64,000 nucleotides of DNA, taken from the NCBI GenBank assembly GCA_015680685.1, contig MNCI01014175.1, positions 74,813 to 138,812 on the forward strand, read 5' to 3'. How positions within the stretch are numbered: the first letter of the stretch is position 1; each line of letters begins with the position of its first letter. Both the position numbers and the translations under genes were made by a program. Under the pieces are notes generated by a model that worked only from the letters and a program-made list of their open reading frames with translations, had not been told where the DNA came from and made no database searches. Shown here one piece after another: positions 46,084 through 59,285 of this stretch. This stretch comes from Gnetum montanum (taxonomy: Eukaryota; Streptophyta; Gnetopsida; Gnetales; Gnetaceae).

Positions 46084-48790
46084 ATGTCTTTTCAACAATT
46101 AACCAAAGTTCTTTTCACACTCACTGATGATGGGTCTAGCCAATAAGTCATGAGGATGTACAACCCCAAGGACCCTACTATCATGGAGTGTAGGCTATCT
46201 TTGAGGATTAGAGGAAAAATTCCTAACTTTTTGACCATAAATGAAGATCATTACAACTACATTTGTGCCAAAATATAGGCTAGCATGCTAGTTCCACATT
46301 TAGAAGCAAAATCCAAAAGGGAGTTTGAGCTCATACACTAAGGTGGGAAGGAGTATATCCCTTCCCTGTATGACCAAATACCCCTCAATGATATCTATGA
46401 TAGCATCCTAGCTTAATTGATTGAGATGGAGGAGAAGGTTGAAAAGCATAGCTTGGAGGAATGATAGGAAGAGGAGGATGTGTTTAGGATAGAATTTGAG
46501 CTTGAAAAAGTCTTGGAAGGGTTGTTCCAACAAGTGACCCCCAAGGCCACCAAGCGTTCCCCTAATGCCTTTGTGTTCTCTATGGGTATGATGTCACCAT
46601 TTTCTATCCTCTCCTACCCTACTATGATTTGTTCCATTAATATTATATTTGCACATCAAGCATACTTGTTGCCATAACCCATGACCTTCCACTTTTACAT
46701 GCCATTCATTACACAACCTCAAATTGTGCAACCATCATTAGTGGTTGTTACTACCACTAACCCCCCTATCACCTAGATGAGGCCCATAGTGGGATCCCAT
46801 GCAACTTAAGGATCACATACCCCATTTGTCTTTTTTGTGCCTCAGATACCAAAACACACATATTTTTCCTTGTTTAACCCACAAATTACAACCATGATGC
46901 AACCACTTCCTTCCATATTGCAACTAATAGCAAGGCCACAAGCCTTAAAACATATGCCTCAACCATTCATCCAAACCCCACAACTAACAAGGGCATCCCA
47001 AGGCTTGGATTAGGCTTTTCAAATGATTCCAGACTTGAATCAAAAGTTAAAACTCAAAGCCTTAATGTTCTAGACCATAAAGATTATGGACTTCTATGAA
47101 ATTGACCCCATAAGCCCTATGATCCCACGACTAACTCTTTCCCCCAGTGTCCTTGTGCCACAGTTTATCAAGAAGAATGGAAAAGGTGATTCAAACACAC
47201 ATCTAGTTACCTTTTTCTCTAAGTGGTTGTTGCTACAAGTAAGACTACATAGAATTATGCAAATGTTTTGTTTCTTTAGCAAGAAAAGCCTTAGATTGGT
47301 ATCGTGCATTGGCTAGGAGACCCCTATCCTTCATGGATGAACTAATTTTGTAATTTTTTAACTATTTCAAGTATAACATAAAACTTGATACCATGCTTGG
47401 CCAACTGATGAAGGTCAAGCAAGGATCTCTAGATCTAGTGTAGAAGTTCATCCAACCATGGAATGCTTTGCTCAAGGAGATACTAGAACCAACAGCTAAA
47501 ACTCAATTTTTAGCTATTTTTAAAGGGGTAGTTAATGATTTTATGAAATTAAAATTATATTATCTTGATTCATGAACTCTTAGTTAAGTCATTTCCTAGA
47601 CTAAGAACATAGAGGATGTTATTTAAGCTAGTCATGCTCTTGCTTATGTGGTGTAAAAACCAACATGCATACAAAGGCAAGAAAAAGGATAGGTAAAACA
47701 ATATGGCTGTAGTAACTGTGACCAAAGAGATTAAGCCAACCAACCAAGGGCCAAAGAATAACCAACATAAGATCCCTACCACCTAAAATGATAATTAATT
47801 CCCAACATTTGGGACTAGTGCATTGATTACCTCTAGGCATAACTTTGAACAAAAAGACCTATCCAACTACACCAAGTTACCTCTCAAGCCATGAAAGCTC
47901 TTAGACCAAGTACTGAAGAGTGGTAGGCTTTAGTACAAACAAATGACCAAGAATGCCAAAAAGAGGCATGATAGGTTTTGTGAAATAGCCAAAGATTTTA
48001 CTTGAGAAACTTTAAATGACCCTCCAATACTCAAATACATTATGTTTGACCACTTTTTCCATCACTATTAGTTTCTAGGTCACGATATTGATTTCTGCCT
48101 TACACTTAAGGATGACCTAAAAAAGATGATTGATAGAGGTGAACTAGTATTAGACACATCTAACCCTATTAGGACTCAAAATCAGACAATGCACTTATAA
48201 TACGACCTATTTAACACTAATAATAGCTTGTACACCATAGTAGTATTCAACATCCACAATGATCAATGACTTACGAGGGAATTGTTTATGATTACGATGC
48301 TTCCTCACAATGAAAGGGGCTCTCAAACTTTCACTAAAAGGTCCCTCTTTGTTATAAGGGTACCATCATTAGGACCTCCCAAATAACCCTTTGTGATTAT
48401 GGTGCCCCAACCCTCTACAACACAACATACCCCAATGATGGAAAAACCCCTTGTGGTGGCCCTTGCAACATCTTCTTCCTCACAACCAACAAGGGATAGT
48501 AAGAAATCCAAAACCAAATAATTGAAGAAGGCTATGAAAAAATCCAAGAACAAGGTTGATAAGTAGACCAAGCTAGGTTAGGAAGTGGGCCCACCAAAGC
48601 CACCTCCCATTTCATTTGTTCCCATGACTTCCACAACCCAAGCTACTTCAACCAATAAAACATGGGAAGAACCAAAATCCAAACATGAAATAAACATGAA
48701 GCTTACATTTAGGAACATATGGAGGAAGTTAGATATAACAAATCAACAACCAATAACAAATACTTCCTTAATGCAATGGAACAATTTAAA
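46084..48790 (+). pseudogene. T5 Gag
   Basis: The ATG at 46084 opens MSFQQLTKVLFTLTDDGSSQ. The N-terminal part (to about 46680) has no visible equivalent in T1 because T1 is truncated. The gag domain begins at 47086 (MDFYEIDPISPMIPRLTLSP, then KKNGKGDSNTHLVTF), matching T1 DFYQDDPINPAVPMLSLPPG. The knuckle region lies near 48040-48130 (FDHFFHHY..GHDIDFCLTLKDDL) with the two first cysteines lost. Numerous stops and shifts. Confidence 0.8.
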
Positions 48791-48799
48791 CAATCACTC

Positions 48800-49635
48800 A
48801 AATAAAAGAACACAACTTTGAGCCTATACAACCTAGTCATGACTTTTGTTTCCCACAATGAGGCACTAGTCAGGATGTTGACATCCATTCCCATAAGCAA
48901 GGACATACCTACTAATGAAGATTCCATGCATACATTCATGGTACCCTCTTCATCCAAGTAATTGAAGTCAACATCTTTGGTGTTACATGATAGTGAAATC
49001 AAGACAAACCCCCAAAATGGAAAAGTAACCAAGGAACCTCTTTTCACAGCCATATGCATTGGTAAATATAACGTATATAGGCTACATGTAGATGATGGGG
49101 TGGCAACAAATTTCATATCCTATACCATCATTGAATGCCTAGGCCTAACTGAACAAATGCAATGTACATTGAATTCAACCCTTAAATATTTTAATGGATC
49201 ACAAGTTGTGTAAAAGGTTTAATTTGTTTAGATTTTGTGGTAGGGGAGAGATTCCCTATAAAAATAGATTTCTTGGTGGTAGAAGAGACATCAGGGTTTA
49301 ACCTCATCCTAGGAAGACCTTGGTTGGTCCAATTGTGGGTTGTGTCTTCAACTATTCACTAAGAAATTCATCAACCTTAGGAGGAAGGTGAAATCATTAT
49401 TCATGGTGAAAGTGTGGTCCATTTAGCCATTAAAAATGTAAATATAGAGCAAGGGTTTGAAGGGGAGTTTCAAGAAGAAACTCCTACCATTGACCATGAA
49501 ATTGAAAGAAATTACAAAACCAAAGAAATAGAAGGAAACAATGATGAACCCATTGATTTACCATTGGAAGAACTACCCTTAAACATTGTTAGTGAAGGTG
49601 ATGGAGAGTATAAGATAATGAAAAATAGGTCATAA
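48800..49635 (+). pseudogene. T5 aspartic protease
   Basis: The linker and PR match T1: TAICIGKYNVYRLHVDDGVA carries the D-D-G active-site loop, and FNLILGRPWLVQLWV is the second motif. The frame is open at 48962-49213 and 49414-49635, the latter being an acidic tail (LPLEELPLNIVSEGDGEYKI). An in-frame stop after QVV (49213) and a frame change separate them. Confidence 0.82.
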
Positions 49636-49639
49636 ACTT

Positions 49640-50353
49640 TTCCTAATCTATCAAAGATTAGGAAACACTTGCATAAGTGATACATGCTCCAAATCCTTCT
49701 CATACCCTTTGCATTTGTAGTCATCTAACTTTATGAGTGTAATAGCATAGTATCCTGGTTTACACTTTACTTGTTGGTACCATTTCATTTCTATTAGGTT
49801 TAGATTGAAATTTTCTAGTGGCCTAGAAGTTACTTTGTTTTACATCGTTTTAATTTTAAATTATTTTTACTTTTTCTTAAATAGAAAACTTCATAAAAAA
49901 TTTTTACTTTTACATTCTCTATGGTTTGTTAAGACCTTAAAATGGCATCGTGGTGTGCCAAGGCCTTAAAATGGTGGTATGGCCTATTGTCTACCATGGC
50001 CTAAAAATAGTAAACAACCATTATAACGCATTTTCATTTATGTCTACAACTTCATTTCTTAGTCATTTCAACCATTTATCACATTTAGCAAGCATAGGCT
50101 TGGAACATAGATCATAAAGTAGCATCGCAACATAACGAAAATCCTAACTCTAGAACATTATAATCAAAATTTAAATTTAGATTTAAAAGTAAAAAATAAA
50201 AATATCCATAACAACATAATCATAGCCACATAATATGGTAAATTTTTTCAAACAAAAAAATTTTAAATAATAAACTATTTTGTCTAGTACCAACAACATA
50301 TCATCAAGATCAAAAATCACATCAACGAAAACTAAAATGGATAATTGATGGAG
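49640..50353 (+). other. T5 PR-antisense spacer
   Basis: Contains three decayed motif copies near 49928, 49962 and 49995 (TAAGACCTTAAAATGGCA, CAAGGCCTTAAAATGG, CATGGCCTAAAAATAG). The rest is A- and T-rich. No gene. Confidence 0.55.
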
Positions 50354-53300
50354 CTATGGAGCATCTAGTGAAGGAGGTGGATCATCATATCTATCCCCAC
50401 TATTGGGGCTATTGATTTCTTCTAGTGCCTATAAGATGACAACTGTAAAACTAATTAGCAATAAATAAACATCAAAAAGAAAATTAATTAAACTTAGATG
50501 AACTAACTTGAGATGGTTCTAGAGCCATATGCTATGTAGGAAAAGTCTAAAGACAAACCTCTAGATGATGGAGGAGTTTGTCTTTAGACATGTTTGCCTA
50601 GTCAACATCCCCAAGATCAAGACCCATGAGCATATTAGTTTTTTCAATGTTAGTCCATGTAGGGGGCTCATGCAAAAACATGGTTGAGGTTGCCTACCTT
50701 GAGGTAGTATTGATTTGATGAGTGGGAGAAGTAGCTACAACTACATTATTCATGAATAACTTATAGACATCCTCCACATTAATTTCCATCATAAAAAACT
50801 CTATCTTTTGCTGCTCCATACATTCTTCTTGTAGCCACTTAAGGTAAGCATCTTGCTTAGCCTCATAGTTTCTCTTGTGATCCCCTTGTTTACAACCCCA
50901 CTGAAGGGCCCATGGGTAGTAGTCCTTCCACTCAATAGCCTTGTGGTTGATGAGGGTGATTTGAAGCTTCTATTGTATGATTTCTTTAGCAAATAGGACC
51001 TTGCTTTAAAGTGCATTTTAGTAGCGAGACCAGAGTATCTCCTTAGAATGTAAAGATTCTTTGTTGTTTATCTAAGCCTCTATGAAGTCTCTATAGTCCT
51101 TGAGGTTTGTTACCTCCTCTCTTAATTTGTTATTCTCCTCCCTCAATGCTATGACTTGTTTCCATAGGAACTTATTAGACCATCTATGTTCCCACATAGA
51201 CTTAGCACATGAGAGTGCATATCCAGTGACATCCTCATATAGTTTACATGGAACATTTTCCATATTGAAAGGTAAGGAAGACAACATGTCAACATTAACT
51301 GGCTTATAAGGATTCCACCTTAGGCTAGGTAATGTAACCAACATAGAATGAAATCCAACAATATGAAACTAATTAACAGTGAGAACTACACAACCATGAA
51401 AACCAAATAATAGATCAAAAATACAAAAAATACTAAAGGCCAAATGATTTAAAATTTTTAACAACCTTATGAGCTATCTATTACATTCGGTTAATCATAT
51501 CTTTTGCTACATCTTGCATAAATTCCAATTTATTAATGGTTTCTATTTATGGTTGTATATGGAGGGTAAAAGTGGATGCTTCTGCTTGTGGCTCTTGAGC
51601 TACAATAAGGTGTGGTAAATAATCAATGGCTATGAATATTACTAAACAAGAATCAATGAAACATAACATACATAACACTTAGAACTAAAAATTATAAGTA
51701 CCTAGAAAGTCACCAAGCTCAAAAATAGGAAGTTTATTCAACTCTCAATCCTCTAGCATGATGTCAAAAGCATCCATAGGAGGAAAGGGAGGCAAGCCCT
51801 CATTCTCCAACACATCATCCTCATAATGCTACAATATCTCTTCCTCTTGATGTTGCATCTCCTCCTCCTCTTGACATCTCCACTCCTATTTAGGAGTGAT
51901 GAATGTTGCTATAGCATCTTTATCATGTTGTTGATTTGTAAGAGGAATCAAATATGAAACATAGAATAGCTTAGCACATTATATGAATCCACAAATCCAC
52001 CATAACATAAAGCAATGAATTGCCAAAATACATACCCCTGGTGTCAATCTGCATTCCTCTAAGCTTGAAGCTCATCTTTTTCTTGGGATGTTTCCCAATT
52101 GCTAGTACTATTTGTGTCATTGAAGGCCTCTTAAGTTTCTTCTTGGTGGTACCCTCAACCTCTACACCTAATCTTTGAGCTTTCTTGATGTTTGCTAGTA
52201 TGGTGAGAGGTTCGGATCTTATGCTATTAGGAGATCTACAATGTTTTTCATTAAGTTCTTTGGTGGTGATTGATAATGATTCATCTACAGCTTTTGGTGG
52301 GTCTTTCACCATGGTGGTTTGAAATTGGGATGGATCTTGGGCAACCCATCATCCATTCTTTCGCAACATAAAAAATTCCACAAACCTCCACAAGTAAGCT
52401 GTAACAAGTGGAAACTGCACATGGCACTTTATAGTAAGGTTCTTGCAAAATTTTTGGACCTCAAACTAAAGCCCATAAACCAAGTGTGCAACCCAATTAA
52501 ATTGGGTGCCCCTGGTAAGTACTTGCTTCATGAACCAAGCTTGTTCCACATGTAAGATCTTTCCTTGTGATAACAAGTTAGGAAATTCTTGGGATTGAAA
52601 AAAGGGATACATATCCTTAATTAATGGTAATGGGATATATCTTAGAGAGTATCCCTTGCTACCATGATGAGTTTTTAACCACTCCACTTCTTCTTGGTAA
52701 TCTTTCTTCCTCCTTGTTCTAGCAATAACTAACATACCATCATTCAGGATACTAAAAAGGTTATTGAATGTGGATGTGTTAATGTCCAAAACAATAGTCA
52801 CACCATGAACATAGGTGAAAAACATATGAATTCCTTGGTTAAAGGAGTTAATTATGTTTAACATTTTTGTAGTATGAATGATTAGGAATGGGACCATGAA
52901 GAGGTCAAACAAGCCTGCATGAATGACCCTTGCACGTATAGCATCAAGTGCCTAATTTGATAGCTAGTCCTATGAGGATTCCACCTCATCAAAATTAAGG
53001 ATTGAAGTCTCCTTCACATGTTTTGAAGTGATAACTATAACTTTAGTAGATGCAATGACCACTGCAACATAGTGAAAAGTAGCCCATTAACCTCAGCATA
53101 GGTGCAATAAATTTAGACAAGTTAAAATGAATCATATATAACCACTTAAGTGATCAAAGTCAAAGTAGCCTAATGATTGTATACCTAGAAATAGGTTAGC
53201 ATAAAAAATAAGCAAATCAATAACACTTACTTCACCTATATGACTTAAGCATCGTAGGAGCTTTATGTTGTGGGTCCAAGTCAAAATCATTAAGAGATGG

Positions 53301-55608
53301 AATGACCCACTAGCTATATATTCTCCCATTTTCTAGGAATCTCTTGTAAGCCTTAGGATGGTGTCTAATGCTTCCTTCAAGATCATATACAGCTTCTCCA
53401 ACCTCACAAGCCTCATGTTTGAGCTTTTGGTAAACACCATTGGAGCTATGTGAGCTAGGAGCAAAAGTTTTTTAGTTGGTATTTAGCCTTGATCATCCAT
53501 CCTAAATATGAAGGCAAGTAAAATAACAAATCATACATAGTTATAACCTAAATACACAATGAAAAAATATAATCATAAACCCAAGATAGTAATACTATTT
53601 ACCCCTCTATGTGATAGATGGTGCCAGGAGGATTTTGAAACCATGTATGGGCACAATGGCAAAAAATCAAGATGTTGTTCAAGTTATATTATCTAAATTT
53701 TGGCATCCCCAAAATTTGAAATAGTTTACAAGGACCTATAGTAGTCATGTCATCATGTGTCTTCCCTCCCACATGGGCACTTGATTCATTTATGATGAAT
53801 CTCACAATTAAACTAGAGGATCTAGGTAGGGTGGTCTCCATGATCATTGTCTCCACCTCAAATGTCAAGTATGATTAAACTATCATACTATAGTTACAAA
53901 GTAGGTAGGTAGGAAGCTTGAGGTCCCCTTCTTAAACCATATCCCTCATTGATCCCACCCCATGTTGGGGCTTGAGGATTTAGGTGTTGGCATGTTGATG
54001 TAGCATAGCAACCCCACCATCTCTATCACCACCAAGATGGGCTTCAAAAAGGTCCTATAACATCCAGCCATAACAATTATAACCATGTAAAATTAAAACC
54101 AAAGTCTTATAACTATTAAACATAGAAAAACAACACTTATAAAAAATTTGAAATAGTTTACACAAAATGACTATTTAAAACTAAAACTGTAACAATGATA
54201 GATTACATTGAAAACATGGACAAAAATCATGAACAACATAATGAAAGACTAAATTCTCAACTTACATGAATAATTATACACTTAGAAAATATTGTGACAT
54301 AGTACATATGACTATAACTAGCATTCAACAAAAATTCCACACTTAGCACCAAAACGACCAGAGGAAAACACTTGGAAAAAATATGAATTTTGTTTTATTT
54401 TGATCTAAAAAAATTTTGGCCCCTTCATAACATTCCAAAGTATCCCCAAGATTATGGGACATTGATAGAAAAAAGTTTCTAGAACCTCAATGTTGCCCAT
54501 CTTTATAGGGGTAAATGCATCATAGCCTTATGATTGCAATTTTGTGTAACCAAATGGAAATGACCATAACAAGTTAACCATTTAATAAAATTCAATGATT
54601 TTATAGCTTTTGGAATTGAAAAATGATAAAATACATTCCATAATAAGAACCATTAGAAATCCTAACCAGTTTTTCAGAAAAAATTACCAAAATGTCTAGA
54701 CCATAACCATCAACATGAACTGCCTTTTGCACAAGGCTGAAAAAATTTACCAAAAATTTGTGTGAGCTCTAAACGGAGTGATTATACTAATTTTTGAAAG
54801 CTTAAATTGATTCCTATGCACCCATATCTATAGAAAATTCAAAATCCTTTTCATTTTTAAAAAAACATTTTGTAAATTTTCATGAAATTGGAAAAATGGC
54901 AAAAAAAACCATAACTACACATCTCAACTCAAATGATCATAACTTCATCATTACAACTCCAAATCGAATGAGACCACAACTATTAAAAATCTTAAATGAA
55001 ACTATAAACATCAAAAAATTTAAATTTTAACAACACATAGCCATTTTCTGGCAAAAAACTTCACAACTTTACTTCCTTTTTCCATAAGAAAAGCATTAAA
55101 TTCATAAAACCTCATTTAAATTAACCATGAATTAAATACAATATGACCAAAAAAACATCAACCTATTTAAAAATGTGTCAAAAAAATGGGGTAGGATTTT
55201 TTTAAAATTAAAATTTATCAAGTCCATCCTAGATCTAAGAAAAACAACCATGCAACCCATTTTTTGGGAAAAAGCACTTAAGCAACAAGCCTATTTTACA
55301 AATTGAATTTGCCAAAGTGAAAATAACCAAATTACCCTAGACATATGTATACATGGCAAAAATATAAGGTAGGATTTATGCATAATTAAAAAATAACAAG
55401 AAAAAAGGTGTAGATTTAAGAAATGGAATAGAAACTAAGAAACAAAAGACATGAAAAAGCTAGAAAAACCAGTGAGAATGGTGTAGTTAGCTAAGATGGT
55501 AGTTAAAATATTTCCAATACTTGGATGAGGTAGTCATTATAGGGTCTTATTAGTGGCATTTTCTTCGTCCAATGTAGGATTCCTAATAGGTACCCTTTTC
55601 TTGGCCAT
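50354..55608 (-). pseudogene. T5 antisense gene (multi-exon, unknown family)
   Basis: Minus-strand gene between PR and RT. A possible start is ATG at 55608 (MAKKRVPIRNPTLDEENATN). After an AT-rich intron of about 1.5 kb, exon 2 reads IMETTLPRSSSLIVRFIINE and ends near 53600 (WFQNPPGTIYHIEG|GTAAAT). Exon 3 (about 53480-53230) has YQKLKHEACEVGEAVYDLEG and FDLDPQHKAP. Exon 4 is open from 52912 to 52466 (FDLFMVPFLIIHTTKMLNII) and continues, past a stop, in frame to ITTKELNEKHCRSPN and a GTATGT donor near 52025. The coiled-coil exon is open from 51344 to 51072 (LWKQVIALREENNKLREEVT), and YKLFMNN follows. The last exon is PPPSLDAP, stop at 50354-50356. It has far more residue matches to T4 and T1 than neutral decay would leave by chance. 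Confidence 0.7.
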
Positions 55609-55619
55609 GGTACATGGAA

Positions 55620-58600
55620 AATCCTTGACTACACTAGTAGTAGGAAACCAATGACTAGACTACGTTGGTAGTAGGACATCAATGGCTAGAATATGATGGT
55701 AGTAGAACACAAATGGTTGCTACTACACTAGTAGTAGGTAGTAGGGAGTGGAAATAGTAGTAGAGCTCCAACTTTATCATAGTGGTGAGAGAGAATAGAA
55801 ATGGCAAAGATGTAATACAAGTCTTCCTACTTAAACCTAAGGACCCAACCCAAAACCATGGTTTACGTTTTGAACTCCATTTCACTTAGTTTCAAGAATG
55901 GAAACTAAGACTACTTTGGGGATCTATGAAGCTTCTTACAAAAATTTCTAATTTTGGCTTGGCCCCACACTGGACTTTCCCAAGAATGCACAAAAAGCCA
56001 TGACTATGCTAGGAGTAGTACACTTCCTATGTGGACTATGCTAGGGTTAGCCCTCCAAGAAGTCATTGAACAACTACTACTTACACCATACCTTTGTAAA
56101 CCATAGATTGAATGTCCTCTATCTCCAAGAATATGGCCAGTATGAAATTTCTTGTAGGACACCAGGACTATGCTAATAGATAGAAAAGGACTACATTGGG
56201 CTAGCATAGTCCAACATTACATCTTGTCTCCCTAAAACCCCAAGAAACTCTTCTAGTTCATTCCACCTTTAGTTTCTCTTGAATCAACATATCATTTCCC
56301 TAAACCCTATTTTGAGCCTCTAGTAAGCCCAAGGCATGGTCAATTGTAATAAATGGTGCTATGTTTTTCCTTTCCCTTGTGCCTATGCTAGAGACACCAA
56401 GGACTATGCTAGGCTAGTGTAGTCCTAGGGTTTCAGGATAAGGGTATCATGCAGACCATCTCACAAACTCCAACTAGCCTCTTGAAAACCTTGAAACATC
56501 ATGGAACTAGAAACTAGATCAAAACCTACTACTTTTTTCATGAAAACCTTGATTATGCTGAATGGGAAGTTGGGACTACACTGGGCCAATGTAGTCCAGG
56601 TGCAAGACCATCAAAGTTCCCTTGAAAAATATTAAAAAAAATTAAAAATTATGAAACTTCATTTCAAAAAACCCCAAAAATATAGGTTAGTCCTTTACAA
56701 CCATGAAAAATTACCTTTTTTCATAATTTTGACACCTACCACTTAACTATATTGGAGAAGAAGGAGATCTACATTGGGCCAGTGTAGTCCATGCCTAAGG
56801 CCAGTGTAGTGCATCCCAAGTTGGAAAATCCACCAAGAAACCATACAAAATCACCTCTAAAAAACCATAGAACACCATTTAGAGCTGCTTGGTAATAAAT
56901 TCCAAATTATTTTGCCATTTTAGCTATCATAAACTTGGACTATACTAGGGAGATGAGGACTACATTAGGCCTATGTAGTTCCATTCTATGACTATCATAT
57001 TCCCCTTGAAAAATGATAAAAAATATCAAAAACCATGAATATTTCTATATAAAAATCGTAAAATGACATTTGAAGCCTTCTAGCAATGAAACTTATAATT
57101 TTTCAAAGTTTTTGGCCTTTTCAAATTTGACTAAAATTAGAGAAGAGGACTATGCTAGGCTAGTGTAGCCCTTCCTTTAAGCCTAGTTTAGTCCCTAAAA
57201 ATTATCAAAAGACCATCCTAAGTGACCTAGGACCACTGTCAACAAACCCTAGAAGCTAGCGCAAGCCTCTATGACCTTGGAACTAAAATGTCTCATGAGT
57301 TATGACTACTACAACCTTGAATATACTAAGGAAATTTTGGAACTATACTAGGCTGGTGTAGTCCCTCTTCAAGCCTAGTGTATTCCACAAAAAATCAACT
57401 AAAGTTACTTCAAAATGACCTCAGTTTATTACCAGTTGATTATAGAACCTTATTGGAACTCTGTGTTGACCATGGAAACTCTTGGTAATCATCCAAGCCT
57501 ATAATACAATAATGGGGATAAGGGACTATGCTAAGCTAGGGTAGTCCTAGTCTAACCACAATGTAGTCCACATCATGAACTCCACAATAGTCCAAACATG
57601 ACCTAGAAAACACATCTATTAACTGATAGACCTTTTTGGGAAACATTGAGACCATTACACCTAAAAATTAAGCTAAGATTCATCATTTTTAAGTTCTGAA
57701 TCCTTGACTAGGCTAGTGTAGTACCTTTTAAACCTAGCATAGTCTACACCAAACTACCAAAAAGACATAAAATCCCCTACCAATGAACCTTGAAGCCTCA
57801 CCAAAGCTTGATTGACCATGGGACACATGAACTTTCATAATTTTTGATCTCTAGGGCTTGGACTACACTGGAGGAAGTTGAGACTATCCTAGGCTAGTGT
57901 AGTTCCTCTCTAGGGCCTATGTAGTCCACATAAACTTCCTCAAAAATTGACAAAATTTCTTGAAATCAACTTCTAAGAGTCCTAGCATCCACCAGAGTTA
58001 AAATTTTCAAGAAAAAATAGTTCAACATTTTCAATGTGACTATGCTAGAAGGAGGATTGGGACTACACTGGGCTAGCATAGTTCCTATCCAAGCCTAGTG
58101 TAGTCCACTTGGAAGTGGCCAAAATAGCTTAAGAAATGCCCAAATTAACTCTTGGAAAGATCCAAAACCTTGTCAAAACATTCACAAACCATAGAACCTT
58201 GTGAAACAAGCCAAAATTCATATTTTTCTTAACTTTTTCCCATCTATAATCCTTGACTATGATGAGAGCTACATATCTATCATAGTTCCATGGTAAACTG
58301 GCATTTTTTTCACTAAAACCCTAGTTGGCAATGATAGTGACCTTAGAAGCCCATTAGGATGCTTGATTGAGCTCCAAATCTTATCAAAATTTACTTTCCA
58401 CTCCTAACTATGTTAGAAAAGCCAAGGACTATGTTGGACCAACGTAGTCTCACTTGGAAGGGAAAATGTGACAATGAAAACCAACCGTAAGTAGTTGAAA
58501 ATGGTCAAACATTAATCCAAAATGACAAGAACCTTATCCCCATGACCGTCAATTGCAGAATTCACCTTGTTTTAGTGATATAAACCTCATAAAATTTTTT

Positions 58601-58860
58601 TCACTTGTGACTACGCTGAGGATTGGTAGCCTAGTGTAGTCATCATAAGAGATAAGTTTTTCCCAATTTCTAGAAGCCAAAATATTTTCAAAAGTTAATT
58701 TTCAATATCTAACCTCTTCTCTAGCTATTTAGACCACAAAAGCTCAAAAATGATAATATCAAGCCCTAGAAAGTACCCTTGAATATTACCTATGCTAGAA
58801 GAAGGTAGGACTACACTAGGCTAAAGTAATCCATAGTAGGGCCTAGTGTAGTCACAATAA
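55620..58860 (+). repeat. T5 palindrome array, ~185-bp spaced units
   Basis: About sixteen diverged units with cores close to GGACTACACT-GGGCT-AGTGTAGTCC, usually followed 10-20 bp later by AGGCCTAGTGTAGTCCA and often preceded by a half-site GACTATGCTAG. Cores lie near 56037, 56188, 56401, 56573, 56765, 56960, 57147, 57330, 57520, 57705, 57885, 58060, 58250, 58424, 58610 and 58812. Best dyads: 56401-56425, 56573-56597 and 58060-58085. The DNA between cores is AT-rich and poorly conserved. The array begins immediately upstream of the antisense gene start. Confidence 0.7.
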
Positions 58861-59285
58861 AAGTGCCATTTGATTTTTCTAAACAACTCTGGAATGATCC
58901 CATCATGTGCCCAAGTTTTCCTAAAAATCTTTTAGCCCCATACCATGGCTTCATATGACCTAAAACTAGAAAAATCTAATCTTTTTTACCAATATCAATC
59001 AATTTTTACGATATTTATTCCATTTTCACATATTTGACCTTGTTTTTGGTCTTGTTTTGCATTGTTGACCTTCTTTCTCATCAATTGACTTTACATAGCC
59101 TCTATATAGCTTCATATTTTACCATGTTCAACTTGTTTTATCTTTTATGAACCTTGATTAACCTTATATGACCTTTGTTTGATCTCATTGGTCATTATCT
59201 ATCTCTTAATAGCCTTAGTTGACCTTTTTTGCATTGAAATAACATATGTTTATATGTTGACCAAAGTATTTTATATCATTTTAGC
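58861..59285 (+). other. T5 region upstream of pol
   Basis: AT-rich, with many TTGACC and CATATGACC-like words on the plus strand (59040-59240), comparable to the GGTCAA words of T3 at 14280-14580. A pyrimidine-rich run before the ATG at 59286 could include an acceptor, but none is as clear as in T4. Confidence 0.4.

Noticed and set aside
55620-58860. CRISPR array
   Set aside because: Spacing is regular but the repeat is a degenerate palindrome in a plant retrotransposon, units are ~185 bp and no cas genes exist.
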